A program made the translations under genes and the position numbers. A model generated the notes under the pieces. The model worked only from the letters and a program-made list of their open reading frames with translations, was not told the origin of the DNA and ran no database searches. From the NCBI GenBank assembly GCA_016716385.1, contig JADJWL010000008.1:229346-293345 (forward strand): a stretch of 64,000 bases of DNA. The letters are read 5' to 3'. Source of the stretch: Bryobacterales bacterium. GTDB taxonomy: Bacteria > Acidobacteriota > Terriglobia > Bryobacterales > Bryobacteraceae. Positions 1-9,520 of the stretch are shown one piece after another (position 1 is the stretch's first letter; each line of letters begins with the position of its first letter).

Positions 1-19
1 GAAGAGCGGTTTCTCGCGC

Positions 20-2761
20 ATGGGTCGCATCTGGCGAAGGTTCTTCGACATCCGCCGTGAAGAGTATGGCCGGGCGTTCTCCATGTTCGCCTACCTGCTG
101 TTCGTCCTCCTTGCCTACTACATCCTCAAGCCCGTGTCGCGCGCGATGTTCGTCGGGCGCTTCAGCATCGATCAAGTCCCGTACCTGTACATTCTCATCG
201 CCGTCGTCGGCGGCCTAATGGCCACCGCCTATAGTAAAGTCGCCGTTCAGATTTCTCTCAAGGCGGCGGTCACCTGGACGACCATCGTGTCGGTCGCGAC
301 CCTCGTTCTGTTCTGGTGGGCGCTGCCGTATGCCAAGGACAAAGCTCCGTGGATGCTGTATGTCTTCAACATCTGGGTGAGCCTGTTCGGCGTGGTCGTC
401 GTAGCCCAGGGCTGGATCGTCGCCTCCAACGTTTTCAACGCGCGCGAGGCGAAGCGCGTCTACGGGCTCGTCGGCCTGGGGGCCATCCTCGGGGCCTGGG
501 TGGGCAGCGCGGTCACGGCGTTTTCCGTGGAAGCGGTCGGCGTTGAGAACCTGGTGTTGGTGAGCGGGCTGTTTGTCGGCGCCAGCTATGGTGCGTTCCT
601 CCTCACGGCAACCCGCAAGGGGGTCAACCTGGCTAGCGCCAGGGGGCAAAGCTCCGAAGAAGCAGGCTTCTCACTCGCCGGGATGCTGCGCGACGTTTCG
701 CTCCACCGGCATCTGCGGCTGATCGTCATCATCATCACCGTAACCTTCATCGTCGACGTCATGGTCGAGTATCAGCTCCAGGCCATCGCCAAACTGACTT
801 ACGTCGACGCGGCGGGCATCGCCGAGTTTTTGGGCGGATTCTACCTCTATTTGAATATCCTCACCTCCGTCCTGCAATTGTTCGCCACCACCGCTCTCGT
901 GCGCTGGCTTGGGGTGGGCGGCACGCTGCTGGTGATGCCGGGTTCCATTGCGCTCGCCTCGATTCCGAGCATCCTGTCGCCGGGGATCCTGGCCACCGCC
1001 GCGGTGCGGATGGTGGAAGCGGCGAGCCGCTATTCGTTTAACCGCGCGGGAATGGAACTGCTTTACCTGCCACTGCCCCTGGAACTGCGCAACCGCACCA
1101 AGGCCTTTGTCGATATCGCCGTGGACCGCCTGGGCCGCGGTCTGGGCGGCATCCTGCTGGTGGCGTTCACCTGGCTCGGCTGGACGACGCCGACCGGCGT
1201 GCCCGTCCTGACAATTCTGTTCTGCGCCGGCTGGATTGTGCTCGCCCTGATGGCGCGGAAAGAGTATGTGCAGTCGGTGCGCGGGAGGCTCGACCGGCGC
1301 CGGTTCGACCTCGCCTCGACGCGCGTCACCGTGGATGATCCCGCCGTGATTCGCGCGCTCGAACAGGCGACCCGGTCCGGCCAGCCGCGGCAGGTGACTT
1401 ACGCGTTGTCCGTGCTGGCGGAGTCGCCCGGGTACGATTTGGCTCCGGTGCTCCGCCGCCTGGCGGAGCAGGACAGCCCCGAAGTGCAGGCGAAGGTCTT
1501 CGATCTGGCTGCATCTGCCAACTCACCGGATCTGCGGGAACAGGCCGCGGTACTGGCCGGGCGGGCGAAAGACGGCGCCGGCGCGACGGCCGCCGCGCGG
1601 TACCTCGTTCTCACAGCCGCCAGCCCGGCGGAGGAGGCGGCCTCGCTGCTTGCCGCGGCGGGTCCCGCGGCCTGTGCGGGCGTGCTGGATGCCCTCCGCA
1701 TTCGCCCCATTCTGGCCGAACAGGTGATTGGAGCCGGCTGGCTCACCGCTGCGGCCGGCAGCGAGGATCCGGCTAAACGGCAACTGGCCGCCACCGCCGC
1801 CGGCATCCGGGGAGGCGCCGTGGCGGCTCCTGTCTTGCACCAGCTTCTCGCCGACGCCGATCCTGGCGTGGTGGCCGCCGCATGTCGCGCCGCTGGCGAA
1901 ACCCATGACCGGGCCTACGTGAGCGCGCTTCTCAGCATGCTCACCGAATCGGGCCTCCGCGGCAGTGCCATTGACGCGCTCACGGGCTATGGTGTGGCCA
2001 TTGTGGGTACGCTTGGCGACGTTCTGGAAGACCGCCAGGCGCCCCCGGCGCAGCGCCGCCAGATCCCGCGCGTCCTGCGGAAGGTCTCCGACCAGAAGGC
2101 AGTCGATGTGCTGCTGCGCTCGCTCAGCGAGCCCGACATCTCCATCCGTCTCGCGGTGCTGAAAGCCCTGAACCGGCTGCGCGAATCCGCGCCGCAGTTG
2201 GACTACGGCGAGCGCTATGTCGTCCCGCAGATCCTGCACGAGGCCCGAACGTATTGCGAACTGCACGCTGCCCTCGCGCCTCTGTCGGCGGAGAAGGGGC
2301 GCGGCTCGGCCACGGCGTTGCTGGTGCGTTCGCTCGGCGAACGTAGCCGCCAGGCCATCGACCGGCTTTTCCGCCTGCTCGGTCTGCGCTACCCTCCCAA
2401 AGACATTCATAACGCCTATCTGGCGGTCACGCGTCCGGGGCACGAGGAAGCGGCGGCCGCGATCGAGTTCCTCGATTCCGTCCTCGACGGTCCGTTGAAG
2501 CGCGTTGTCGTACCGGTGCTCGAACCGGCAGGCCAGTTGACCGAGCGCGGCCGCGAGTTATTCGGTATCGACATCCGGACGCCACAGGCGGCTCTGGCTG
2601 AGATCCTCCGCTCGCGCGATCCCTGGCTGACGGCGTGCGCCGCCGCGTCCGCCGGAGAATGCGGCTTCTCTGAATTGTTGCCCGACCTGCGCCGCACCGC
2701 TCAGGAGTGCAGCGCTGAGGTGCGGGCGGTGGCCGCCGCTGCCGAGGCGGCACTGGCATGA
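20..2761 (+). CDS. ADP/ATP carrier-like (NTT family) membrane protein with C-terminal HEAT repeats
   Basis: 913 aa. Residues about 15-430 hold 11-12 hydrophobic segments. The N-terminal part (ILKPVSRAMFVGRF, QGWIVASNVFNAREAKRVYG) resembles the NTP/NDP translocase branch of the major facilitator fold. From about residue 450 to the end the protein is soluble and Ala/Leu-rich, with repeated helical pairs typical of HEAT repeats. Known members with this layout are uncharacterised bacterial carriers; nucleotide exchange is proven only for obligate intracellular and plastid types, so transport of nucleotides here is an inference. The ATG at 20 precedes a strong hydrophobic start. The next gene begins 7 nt downstream and encodes a cyclic-nucleotide-binding fold, which in some relatives is fused to the same carrier, suggesting a split version of that architecture. 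Confidence 0.75.
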   Translation: MGRIWRRFFDIRREEYGRAFSMFAYLLFVLLAYYILKPVSRAMFVGRFSIDQVPYLYILIAVVGGLMATAYSKVAVQISLKAAVTWTTIVSVATLVLFWWALPYAKDKAPWMLYVFNIWVSLFGVVVVAQGWIVASNVFNAREAKRVYGLVGLGAILGAWVGSAVTAFSVEAVGVENLVLVSGLFVGASYGAFLLTATRKGVNLASARGQSSEEAGFSLAGMLRDVSLHRHLRLIVIIITVTFIVDVMVEYQLQAIAKLTYVDAAGIAEFLGGFYLYLNILTSVLQLFATTALVRWLGVGGTLLVMPGSIALASIPSILSPGILATAAVRMVEAASRYSFNRAGMELLYLPLPLELRNRTKAFVDIAVDRLGRGLGGILLVAFTWLGWTTPTGVPVLTILFCAGWIVLALMARKEYVQSVRGRLDRRRFDLASTRVTVDDPAVIRALEQATRSGQPRQVTYALSVLAESPGYDLAPVLRRLAEQDSPEVQAKVFDLAASANSPDLREQAAVLAGRAKDGAGATAAARYLVLTAASPAEEAASLLAAAGPAACAGVLDALRIRPILAEQVIGAGWLTAAAGSEDPAKRQLAATAAGIRGGAVAAPVLHQLLADADPGVVAAACRAAGETHDRAYVSALLSMLTESGLRGSAIDALTGYGVAIVGTLGDVLEDRQAPPAQRRQIPRVLRKVSDQKAVDVLLRSLSEPDISIRLAVLKALNRLRESAPQLDYGERYVVPQILHEARTYCELHAALAPLSAEKGRGSATALLVRSLGERSRQAIDRLFRLLGLRYPPKDIHNAYLAVTRPGHEEAAAAIEFLDSVLDGPLKRVVVPVLEPAGQLTERGRELFGIDIRTPQAALAEILRSRDPWLTACAAASAGECGFSELLPDLRRTAQECSAEVRAVAAAAEAALA

Positions 2762-2768
2762 GGCACCT

Positions 2769-3194
2769 ATGGCTGAACTGAACATCGTCGAGAAGGTCAT
2801 TGCCCTTGAAGCGGTCGAGCTGCTGAAGGCGCTCAGCCCGGAGCAGCTTTCGCGAATCGCCTCCATCGCCCGCGAAGTGCGCTACAGGCCCGGGGAGACG
2901 ATCTTCGAGCCGTCGGGCGGTGTTGACGCGTTATTCATCGTCCTCGATGGAACGGTCGACCTCAGCCGCGATGGGGTCTCGATCGTCACCGCGCGCCAGA
3001 ACGAAGTGCTCGGGGCCTGGGCTCTGTTCGACGACGAACCGATGCAGGTCGCCGCCAAGGCGATCGATGACGTGCACCTTCTGCGCATCAACCGGGACGA
3101 CTTCTACGACCTGCTGTCGGATAATATCGAAATAGCCGCTTCGATCTTCGCCACTCTCGTCCGGCGCTTTCGCAAACTCGTGGAACAGGGATGA
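2769..3194 (+). CDS. Cyclic nucleotide-binding-fold protein
   Basis: 141 aa, a single cNMP-binding beta-roll (Crp-type effector domain) with no DNA-binding helix-turn-helix. The pattern of the fold is clear (YRPGETIF, ALFIVLDGTVDL, VLGAWALFDDEP, LLRINRDDFYDLL). The phosphate-binding cassette lacks the usual Arg (QVAAKA where RxA is expected), so true cAMP or cGMP binding is doubtful. It sits 7 nt after the NTT/HEAT carrier and 10 nt before a histidine kinase. It therefore probably serves as a regulatory subunit of the carrier or as an input to the kinase. Function inferred from context only. Confidence 0.75.
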   Translation: MAELNIVEKVIALEAVELLKALSPEQLSRIASIAREVRYRPGETIFEPSGGVDALFIVLDGTVDLSRDGVSIVTARQNEVLGAWALFDDEPMQVAAKAIDDVHLLRINRDDFYDLLSDNIEIAASIFATLVRRFRKLVEQG

Positions 3195-3204
3195 ACGCCT
3201 CCGC

Positions 3205-4050
3205 ATGAACGCAGATCCGCACAGCGAACTCGAGGCAGCCCGGCGCGAACTGGACCAGGTGCGCGAACAGCTCGTCAACGCTTCACGCATGGCCGCGCTC
3301 GGCAGTCTGCTGGCTTCGATCATTCACGAGATCAACACGCCCGTGGGTTCTATTCTGTCGAACAACGAGACGATGCTGCGCTCCGTCGACACTGTGCAGA
3401 AGGCTCTCACGCCCGTGGCTGCCGAGTCGAAAGAACTCGCCAGGGCCGGCCGCCTGCTCGAGATGATGCGCGGGCTGGCGGAAGTCGACAAGCTGGCCTG
3501 CGAGCGCATTGCCTCAGTGGTCCGCGGACTCAAGACGTTTGCCCGCGCCGATGACGCGAGACCCCGAGCGGCCGACCTCCATGAACTTATCGGCAATACG
3601 TTGAAGCTGGTCGGGTGCGAGTACCGCCGCCGCGTGAACGTCGTCACCGAGTTCGGCGATCTGCCCGAGATCGAATGCTATCCGCAGCGGCTGAGCCAGG
3701 TGCTGCTGAATATCCTGGTGAACGCCGGACAGGCGATCGAAGGCGAGGGAACCGTGACGGTCACGACGGCGCTCGAAGGCGGCCGGGTCCGCATCTCGAT
3801 CGCCGATACTGGACACGGCATTCCGCCCGAGCTGATGCCGAAGCTGTTTTCCGGCTTCACGACCAAACCGATGGGCGTCGGTACGGGCCTCGGCCTGTCG
3901 ATCTCGAAGCAGATCATCGATGAGCACGGCGGAACGATCGACGTCGACAGCGAAGCCGGCTCCGGCACCGTGTTCCACATCCGCATCCCGGTAGAGCAGG
4001 CCGGCACCGAACGTGCGCCCCAGAACAGCGAGCGAAAGGACCCATCGTAA
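3205..4050 (+). CDS. Cytoplasmic sensor histidine kinase
   Basis: 281 aa without membrane segments. Residues 6-30 form a short coiled coil. The phospho-acceptor is His41 in SIIHEINTPVG. The N-box (LLNILVNAGQAI), G1-box (IADTGHGIP) and G2-box (GTGLGLSISKQI) of the HATPase domain follow in order. The stop codon abuts the GTG start of the response regulator at 4051, so the pair is co-translated. Lack of a sensor domain of its own suggests that the neighbouring cNMP-fold protein or the carrier supplies the signal. Confidence 0.88.
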   Translation: MNADPHSELEAARRELDQVREQLVNASRMAALGSLLASIIHEINTPVGSILSNNETMLRSVDTVQKALTPVAAESKELARAGRLLEMMRGLAEVDKLACERIASVVRGLKTFARADDARPRAADLHELIGNTLKLVGCEYRRRVNVVTEFGDLPEIECYPQRLSQVLLNILVNAGQAIEGEGTVTVTTALEGGRVRISIADTGHGIPPELMPKLFSGFTTKPMGVGTGLGLSISKQIIDEHGGTIDVDSEAGSGTVFHIRIPVEQAGTERAPQNSERKDPS

Positions 4051-4530
4051 GTGGCAATCAACGCGACACCGAAGATTCTTCTCGTCGATGACGAAGAAAT
4101 GGTGCTGACGAGCATTCGCGCCTTCCTGACGCTCGAGACCGACTACGAGATCCTGACCTATGCCGACGCCGAGGCCGCGCTCAAGGTGGCCGAATCCTCG
4201 CTCGTGGACGTCGTCATCTCCGACTACCTCATGCCCAAGATGAACGGGATCCAGTTCCTCGCCCGTGCGCGGCAGTTGCAGCCCGAGACGCCGCGCGTCC
4301 TTCTGACCGGCCATGCCGACAAGCAGAGCGCGATTCAGGCGATCAACGACGTGAGTCTCTTTCAGTACCTGGAAAAGCCCTGGGACAACCAGCAGCTTCT
4401 GCTCGTGATCAATGCGGCGATTGAGCGGGCCCGTCTCTACCGCGACCTGCGCGACAAGATCGCCGAACTGGCGGCGGCCAATTTGAACCTGCGCGACATT
4501 CAGGCGCGCCTGCTGCGGGCGTTCTTCTAA
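4051..4530 (+). CDS. Single-domain response regulator
   Basis: 159 aa. A receiver domain covers residues 8-125, with acidic pocket Asp13/Asp14, phospho-acceptor Asp58 (VVISDYLMP), the Thr of LLTGHAD and the Lys of LEKPWD. A short C-terminal coiled coil (IERARLYRDLRDKIAEL) follows and there is no DNA-binding output domain. The start is GTG immediately after the kinase stop codon. Its 3' end overlaps by 4 nt the 3' end of the convergent sterol-desaturase pseudogene. Confidence 0.88.
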   Translation: MAINATPKILLVDDEEMVLTSIRAFLTLETDYEILTYADAEAALKVAESSLVDVVISDYLMPKMNGIQFLARARQLQPETPRVLLTGHADKQSAIQAINDVSLFQYLEKPWDNQQLLLVINAAIERARLYRDLRDKIAELAAANLNLRDIQARLLRAFF

Positions 4531-5306
4531 CGGCGCCGCAGCGGCGCCGCCATCTGTGTGAACACGTTCCGCGGGTAGTCCTCGATGCCCGTGAAACCGA
4601 GCCGCCGCGGATCCCGCCGGAGCGGCGCGTACGCCGTACGGAAGAGCCAGTCCCACACGGAGAGGGTGATCGCGAAGTTCCGGTTCTCCGGACCCGCTTC
4701 CGGATGGGTGTGATGCCAGATATGCATCTCGGGACTGTTCACGATGTACTTGAGCGGACCGATTCTCCACCGCAGGTTGGCGTGCGCGAAGTGTCCCACC
4801 AGGGTGTTGACCACGCCGTACCAGAACATGGCGGCGACGCCGAAGCCAAACCAGGCGGCCAGCGGGTAGAGCATCGTGCGGTAGACGACGACCTCGAACC
4901 AGTGGAACCGCCAGTTGCCGATCCAATCCATCTCTTCGATGCTGTGATGCACTTCGTGGAATCGCCAGAGCACCGGGACCCGGTGCAGCAGATTGTGAAC
5001 TCACCACTGTGCGAAATCGAAAACGACGAGCAAGACGGCAATCTGGACCCAGAACGGTTGGTTGCCCATCGCGCCCAGATAGAAAGACTCGCGCAGGTGC
5101 ACAAGGTCCAGGGCACGGTCGAGAAAGGCGATCAAGTGGACCGATGCCGCGCCGGTCAGCACCCCAAGGTATTCGCCGTTGAAAACGAGATACGTGAGGT
5201 CGGTCCCGATGCCCCGCCGCAGAATGGCCCGGCGTTCTCGCGGCCAGAGACGCTACAGGACCACGAATGCTAGCGACAACCCGAACAGCCAGACCGCATA
5301 CACCAT
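4527..5306 (-). pseudogene. Sterol desaturase / fatty acid hydroxylase family, two in-frame stops
   Basis: One reading frame runs from an ATG at 5306 to a TAG at 4527 (260 codons) and reads as a full-length membrane di-iron hydroxylase, but it contains two nonsense codons. The first is TAG at 5253-5255 (codon 18), in VVL*RLWPRERR where relatives carry Glu. The second is TGA at 5001-5003 (codon 102), in FDFAQW*VHNLLH where relatives carry Trp before VH. The His-box motifs are otherwise intact (HNLLH, FHEVHHS, WHHTH). Translation from the ATG at 4973 would give a 148-aa C-terminal piece lacking the first His box. Single transitions or transversions explain both stops, so recent decay or base-call errors are both possible. 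The 5' end lies 23 nt after the propeller kinase. Confidence 0.7.
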
Positions 5307-5329
5307 GGCGCCCCCAATATTCTCCCAGA

Positions 5330-8300
5330 TCAGGCTCCGCCGTTGGGGCGAGCGGCGGGGAACTCGAGGATGAACGCCGCCCCCCGGCCGGGCTCGCTCT
5401 CGCACCAGACGCGGCCGTTCATCGCTTCCACCAGGCGCTTCACGATCGCCAGGCCCAGACCTGTTGAGTTTTCGCCGCCGGTCGGTTGCGCCGTGAGGCG
5501 TGCGAACTTCTGGAACAGCCGCTTCTGGTCCTCCGGCGAGATACCGGGGCCCTCATCGCGGACCGCCGCCCGCACCGAGCCGTTCGAGGCCGCCACCTCC
5601 ACCCAGACGTTGCGGTCCGGCGGCGAGTACTTCACCGCGTTCGAAATCAGGTTGTCCAGCACCTGCCCCAGCGGCCCCGGATCGGCCAGCACCGGCGGCG
5701 GCGCCTCGGGTCCGGCGAAGTGCAGTTGGATCCGCTTCGCCTCGGCGCGCTTCGTGTAATCGCGCATGGCCTGGCGGACCGTGGCGGCCAGATCCACGGG
5801 CTGCGTTTCCAGCTTCAACAGGCCCTGCTCGATGCGGTTGATGTCGAGCAGGTTGGTGACGATGTCGAGCATCAGGTTCGCGCTGCGGCCGACGCGATGG
5901 GCGATGTCGCCGACTTCGGCCGGATCCATGTCCGCGGCGTCCTCGTGCAGCATCTCGGCATAGCCCTTGATCGCCGACAGCGGGTTCTTCATGTCGTGCG
6001 CGGCGATGCCCATGAATTCGTTTTTTTCCTGGTTGAGCAGCGTGAGCGCCTCGTTCTGCCGGCGAATCTCCTGCGTGCGCTCCTCCACCACGGACTGCAG
6101 CCACCGGTTCTGCTCCCGCAGGCGCCGTGAGCGCCAGTTCGCCAGCAGCGCCATCGCCGCGCCCGCGCTGCCCAGGTAGAGCAGCCAGGCCCACCATGTC
6201 CGGTACCAGGGCGGCTCCACGGTCAGCGGGAAAACGGTCTCTTCGCTGACGGCGCCGTATAGATTCCGCGCACGGAGCCGCAGCGTGTAGTCGCCCTCGG
6301 GCAGGTTCGTATAGGCGCGGACGGCTTCCGGACTCCAGTCCGGACGCTGCCGGTCGAAGCCTTCGAGGAAGGCCTCGTACCGCGTCTGGCTCTCGTCTTC
6401 GAAGAACGGCAGGGCGAATTCGAAGCGCAGCGAATTGCGCGCGTGCGGGATGGCGGCGCCTCCCGCGACCGGCGTGCCGTCGTGGACAGAGACGACGCGG
6501 CGCAGCAGCACTTGTACGGGAAGATTCAACTGCTTCGGGACTGCAGCGTCGTAGCGTAGGATTCCTTCGGTCGTGCCGGCCCACAGCACGTCCCTGTCTC
6601 CGGAGAACAGGGCCGTGACGCCGGCGTTCGGACGGCGCAGCGGCCCAGGGTCCCAGCGGTAGCCGTCTCCCTCCGGCAGCAGGCGCCCGGAGAAGCGCTC
6701 CGAACCTAGCCAGATCTCTCCGCCGGCGCCTTCTGCGATCTCACTCACGGGCACGCCTGGCGGCAGCAACTGCCCCAGGCGATCTTCCGGGACAAATCGG
6801 CCGGACTCGAAGCGCAGCAGACCGCGGTCCGAAGCGAACAGCAGGCGTCCGAAATGAGAAATGGGCGTACCGCGCCATCCGGGACGCCGGCCGCCGCGCC
6901 GAACGTCTCCACCGTGGCGTCCGGCAGGAGCCGCAAGAGGTCGCCGAACGGCTTTCCGAGCCACACTGTGCCGTCCGCCTCCTCGACGATGCGGTCCACC
7001 ACCTGGTCGATGCCGCCGACCGGCTCGGCGGACCAGCCGGAGCTCGGCCGCAACCGCACGAGCCCGTCCAACCCGCCCGCATACACGACTCCGGGCTCGC
7101 GCCGCGATGCGGCTAGCGCCAGCACGACCCTTCCCTTGTACGCCAGGCGCGACGTTCCACTGCGAATCAGGTACACGCCGCCGTTGGCGGCGGCCAGGAG
7201 CCCGCCCTCCTGGGGCAGCAGCGCCCATACCTGTTCGGCAATGCCCGGCACGGGGATGAACCGCGCGGGCCGTCCGCCGGCTCCCGGAGTCAGGACACGG
7301 ACTCCCAGGCCATCGGCTGCGTAGAGGCGGCCAGCGTGCCGCGCAATGGCTACCGGCGCCGCGCGCGCGCCGGTGCGTTCGTCGAAATAGCTGAGCGGCG
7401 AGGGAATCTCGACGCGGGCCACGCCGCGGTCGAGCGCCAGCCACAGGCCTCCCTGGCGGTCCGGCGCGAGCGCATAAACCGTCGGATCCTGGAGTCCGGA
7501 ACCGGTGTCGACGATGGCGCGAATCGCTCCGGCGAAATCGGCCAGCAGGACCCCGCCGCGCACGGTGCCGAACGCCGCCGTTCCGTCGGGCAGCAGCGCG
7601 CAGGCGAAGATCTGGTTACGGCGCACGTACTCCGCCGCCGCGTGCTCCTGTGGGACGAAGGCTCCTCGCTCTCCCAGGAGGACGCCGTCTCGCGTCACCG
7701 CCAGCAGTCCGCCGCGCGGGTGTTCCAGCAGGCACCACGGTCCGGCGGATGCGAACCGTTCGCCTCCCGGCACGCGCTCAATCGACTCGCCGTTGAGCCG
7801 GAACAATCCCTGCCGCGCCTGCGAGAGATACAGCGTGTCGCCCGCCCAGAACGAACTGAACGCCGTCTCGCTCTGCCAGACGCGCACCGGCTCTCCCTGG
7901 CGCCAGCGGAACAGCCGGCCGAGTGTCGTGAAGTAGATGCCCTCGGCCGTGGCGTGGGTCTGCCAGACGTCCTGGAAGCGGCGGTGCTCTTCGGGCAGGC
8001 CGGCCGTGAGCGACGCGTACTGCAACAGACCGTCGGGGCCCGGTTCGAGATAGCCGAACTCTTCCTGCGCCCCGACGTAAATCCGTCCGTCCTGCCCGAG
8101 CGCGAGCGAGCGCACGACCGAACGGTTCGCCACCGGGATTGTGCGCCAGCGGACGCCGTCGTATTCGAGGACGCCGTCGTTGTTGGCGAAGTAGATCAGG
8201 CCGCGCGGGTCCTCGACGACGGCCCAGTTCTGCGCCTTGGCCTCGTAGTCGCGCGGCAGGTAGTTCTGGAGGAACGGCAGCCCCGCTTCCTGCGTCCATG

Positions 8301-8379
8301 CCAGCAAGGGCGACAGGAAGAGCCACGCCAGTAACGCATATCGGAACCCCACCTCGATCAGTCTACCGCTCCATCGCAA
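5330..8379 (-). pseudogene. Two-component-regulator-propeller histidine kinase, frameshifted
   Basis: The 5' part (8379 to about 6870) encodes a signal or anchor segment (LLAWLFLSPLLAWTQ) followed by propeller repeats such as DPRGLIYFANNDGVLEYDG. The 3' part, in another frame from about 6885 to 5330, continues the propeller (LLFASDRGLLRFESG). It then has a Y_Y_Y-type domain, one membrane helix (WAWLLYLGSAGAAMALL), a HisKA domain with His in AAHDMKNPLSAI, and a HATPase domain (DNLISNAVKYSP, DEGPGISPEDQ, TGLGLAIVKRL). Joining the frames gives about 1010 aa, normal for the family without a fused receiver. One indel near 6870-6885 separates them. The gene could be genuinely inactivated or the indel could be a sequencing error. 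Confidence 0.78.
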
Positions 8380-8395
8380 GGTCGATCTGACGCGC

Positions 8396-8401
8396 TATCC
8401 T
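8396..8401 (+). promoter_or_regulatory. -10 box directly upstream of the AbrB-like gene
   Basis: TATCCT ends 7 nt before the GTG start at 8409 and no Shine-Dalgarno sequence lies between. This spacing would place the transcription start at or next to the start codon (leaderless mRNA). Confidence 0.35.
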
Positions 8402-8408
8402 GGCAACT

Positions 8409-8621
8409 GTGAGGACCACGATCTCTTCGCGGGGCAAGGTCACACTACCAGGGCGGCTCCGGCGGATGGACCGCATCGAACCCGGCCAGGAGTTTCTCGT
8501 CGAACGTCTCCGCCGGGGTGAGTATCGATTGACACAGCGGAAGGCTCCTCGAGGCGAAGGTGTCGTGGACTGGTTGCTCGCCTGCCCGCTCCAGGGCTAT
8601 TTCGTTCCAATCGATTCCTAG
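8409..8621 (+). CDS. AbrB/MazE-type antitoxin, orphan
   Basis: 70 aa with GTG start. The N-terminal half shows the swapped-hairpin AbrB signature (TISSRGKVTLPGRLR, then RIEPGQEFLVERL). The C-terminal half (GVVDWLLACPLQGYFVPIDS) resembles the toxin-binding tail of VapB-type antitoxins that precede PIN-domain toxins. No PIN gene follows: the next gene is on the other strand 12 nt away. It is therefore an orphan antitoxin or a remnant of a lost toxin-antitoxin pair. Confidence 0.7.
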   Translation: MRTTISSRGKVTLPGRLRRMDRIEPGQEFLVERLRRGEYRLTQRKAPRGEGVVDWLLACPLQGYFVPIDS

Positions 8622-8633
8622 TGGCAAGCCCGC

Positions 8634-9497
8634 TCATCGCGGAAAGAGGCTGCTCAACTCCTCCGCGCCGGGACGCCGCCCGTATTCACACAGTTCGAAC
8701 GATTCCGCGTGCCGGATCGTCCGCGCGCGCTCGGCCCCGTACCGCCGCGCCGCAGCTTCCCGGGCGGCTTCGCTGAGAGACTGCGCCCGCATGCCGCCCA
8801 GCCACTTCCTGCGCGCGTCCGCCTCGCGCGGCACCTGGTCGAGGCGGTGATCGAGCCAAGGCAGCCACTCGTAGAACTGCGAAACATGTGCGTCGAGCGC
8901 GTTCACCTTCCTCTCCCAGACATCGTCGATCGCCACGACGACGTCGGGCCGGAACGGCGCTGGTTTCTGGAAGCCGTCCTGGTAATAGAGAAAGACGGGG
9001 TTGTCGCGCAGAGCGGGCGAATCGGCCACGACGTTCGGGACTACTACGAGGAACGCCGCGTCCTGCACCAGCACGCCCGTATAGCGGTGGTCGGGGTGGT
9101 AGTCGTTCGGACGCGGCGCGACAACGACATCGGCCTTCCAGTCGCGGATGGCGCGGATGATCTGCTTGCGCACGGCGAGAACCGGTTCCAATTCGGCGTC
9201 ATGGTTATCGAGAACCTGGTATTCCGCGATGCCGAAGCGGCGCGCGGCTTCCTGCGTTTCGAGGTAGCGCCGCCGGGCCAGCGTGCCGCCGGCCATTTCG
9301 TGGTGTCCCGCGTCGCCGTTGGTCACCGACAGGAACTTCACCGCGTGTCCCGCCGCGGCGAGCTTGATGGCCGTTCCGCCGAACTTGAGGTCGCAGTCGT
9401 CGGGATGGGCCCCGATCGCGATCACCCGGAGTTTCTTATCCTGCGCCATGGTCCCGGCCGCCATGAGCAGCGTGAGGAGGAATACCTGCCATTTCAT
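8634..9497 (-). CDS. PIG-L family (LmbE-like) deacetylase, secreted
   Basis: 287 aa starting at the ATG at 9497, followed by a signal peptide (WQVFLLTLLMAAGTMAQ). The metal-binding motif AHPDD is present (IGAHPDDCDLKFGG) with the later His pair in DYHPDHRYTG. Known members hydrolyse N-acetyl groups from GlcNAc-type substrates with Zn; the substrate here cannot be told. It lies downstream of the PQQ dehydrogenase with a gap of 23 nt and may share its transcript. Confidence 0.85.
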   Translation of the reverse strand: MKWQVFLLTLLMAAGTMAQDKKLRVIAIGAHPDDCDLKFGGTAIKLAAAGHAVKFLSVTNGDAGHHEMAGGTLARRRYLETQEAARRFGIAEYQVLDNHDAELEPVLAVRKQIIRAIRDWKADVVVAPRPNDYHPDHRYTGVLVQDAAFLVVVPNVVADSPALRDNPVFLYYQDGFQKPAPFRPDVVVAIDDVWERKVNALDAHVSQFYEWLPWLDHRLDQVPREADARRKWLGGMRAQSLSEAAREAAARRYGAERARTIRHAESFELCEYGRRPGAEELSSLFPR

Positions 9498-9520
9498 GGC
9501 CTCCAGACTAGCAGAGACCC

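Noticed and set aside
3514..5007. Long minus-strand frame over the kinase and regulator
   Set aside because: Antisense shadow of histidine kinase and receiver genes; only the desaturase frame is real on this strand.
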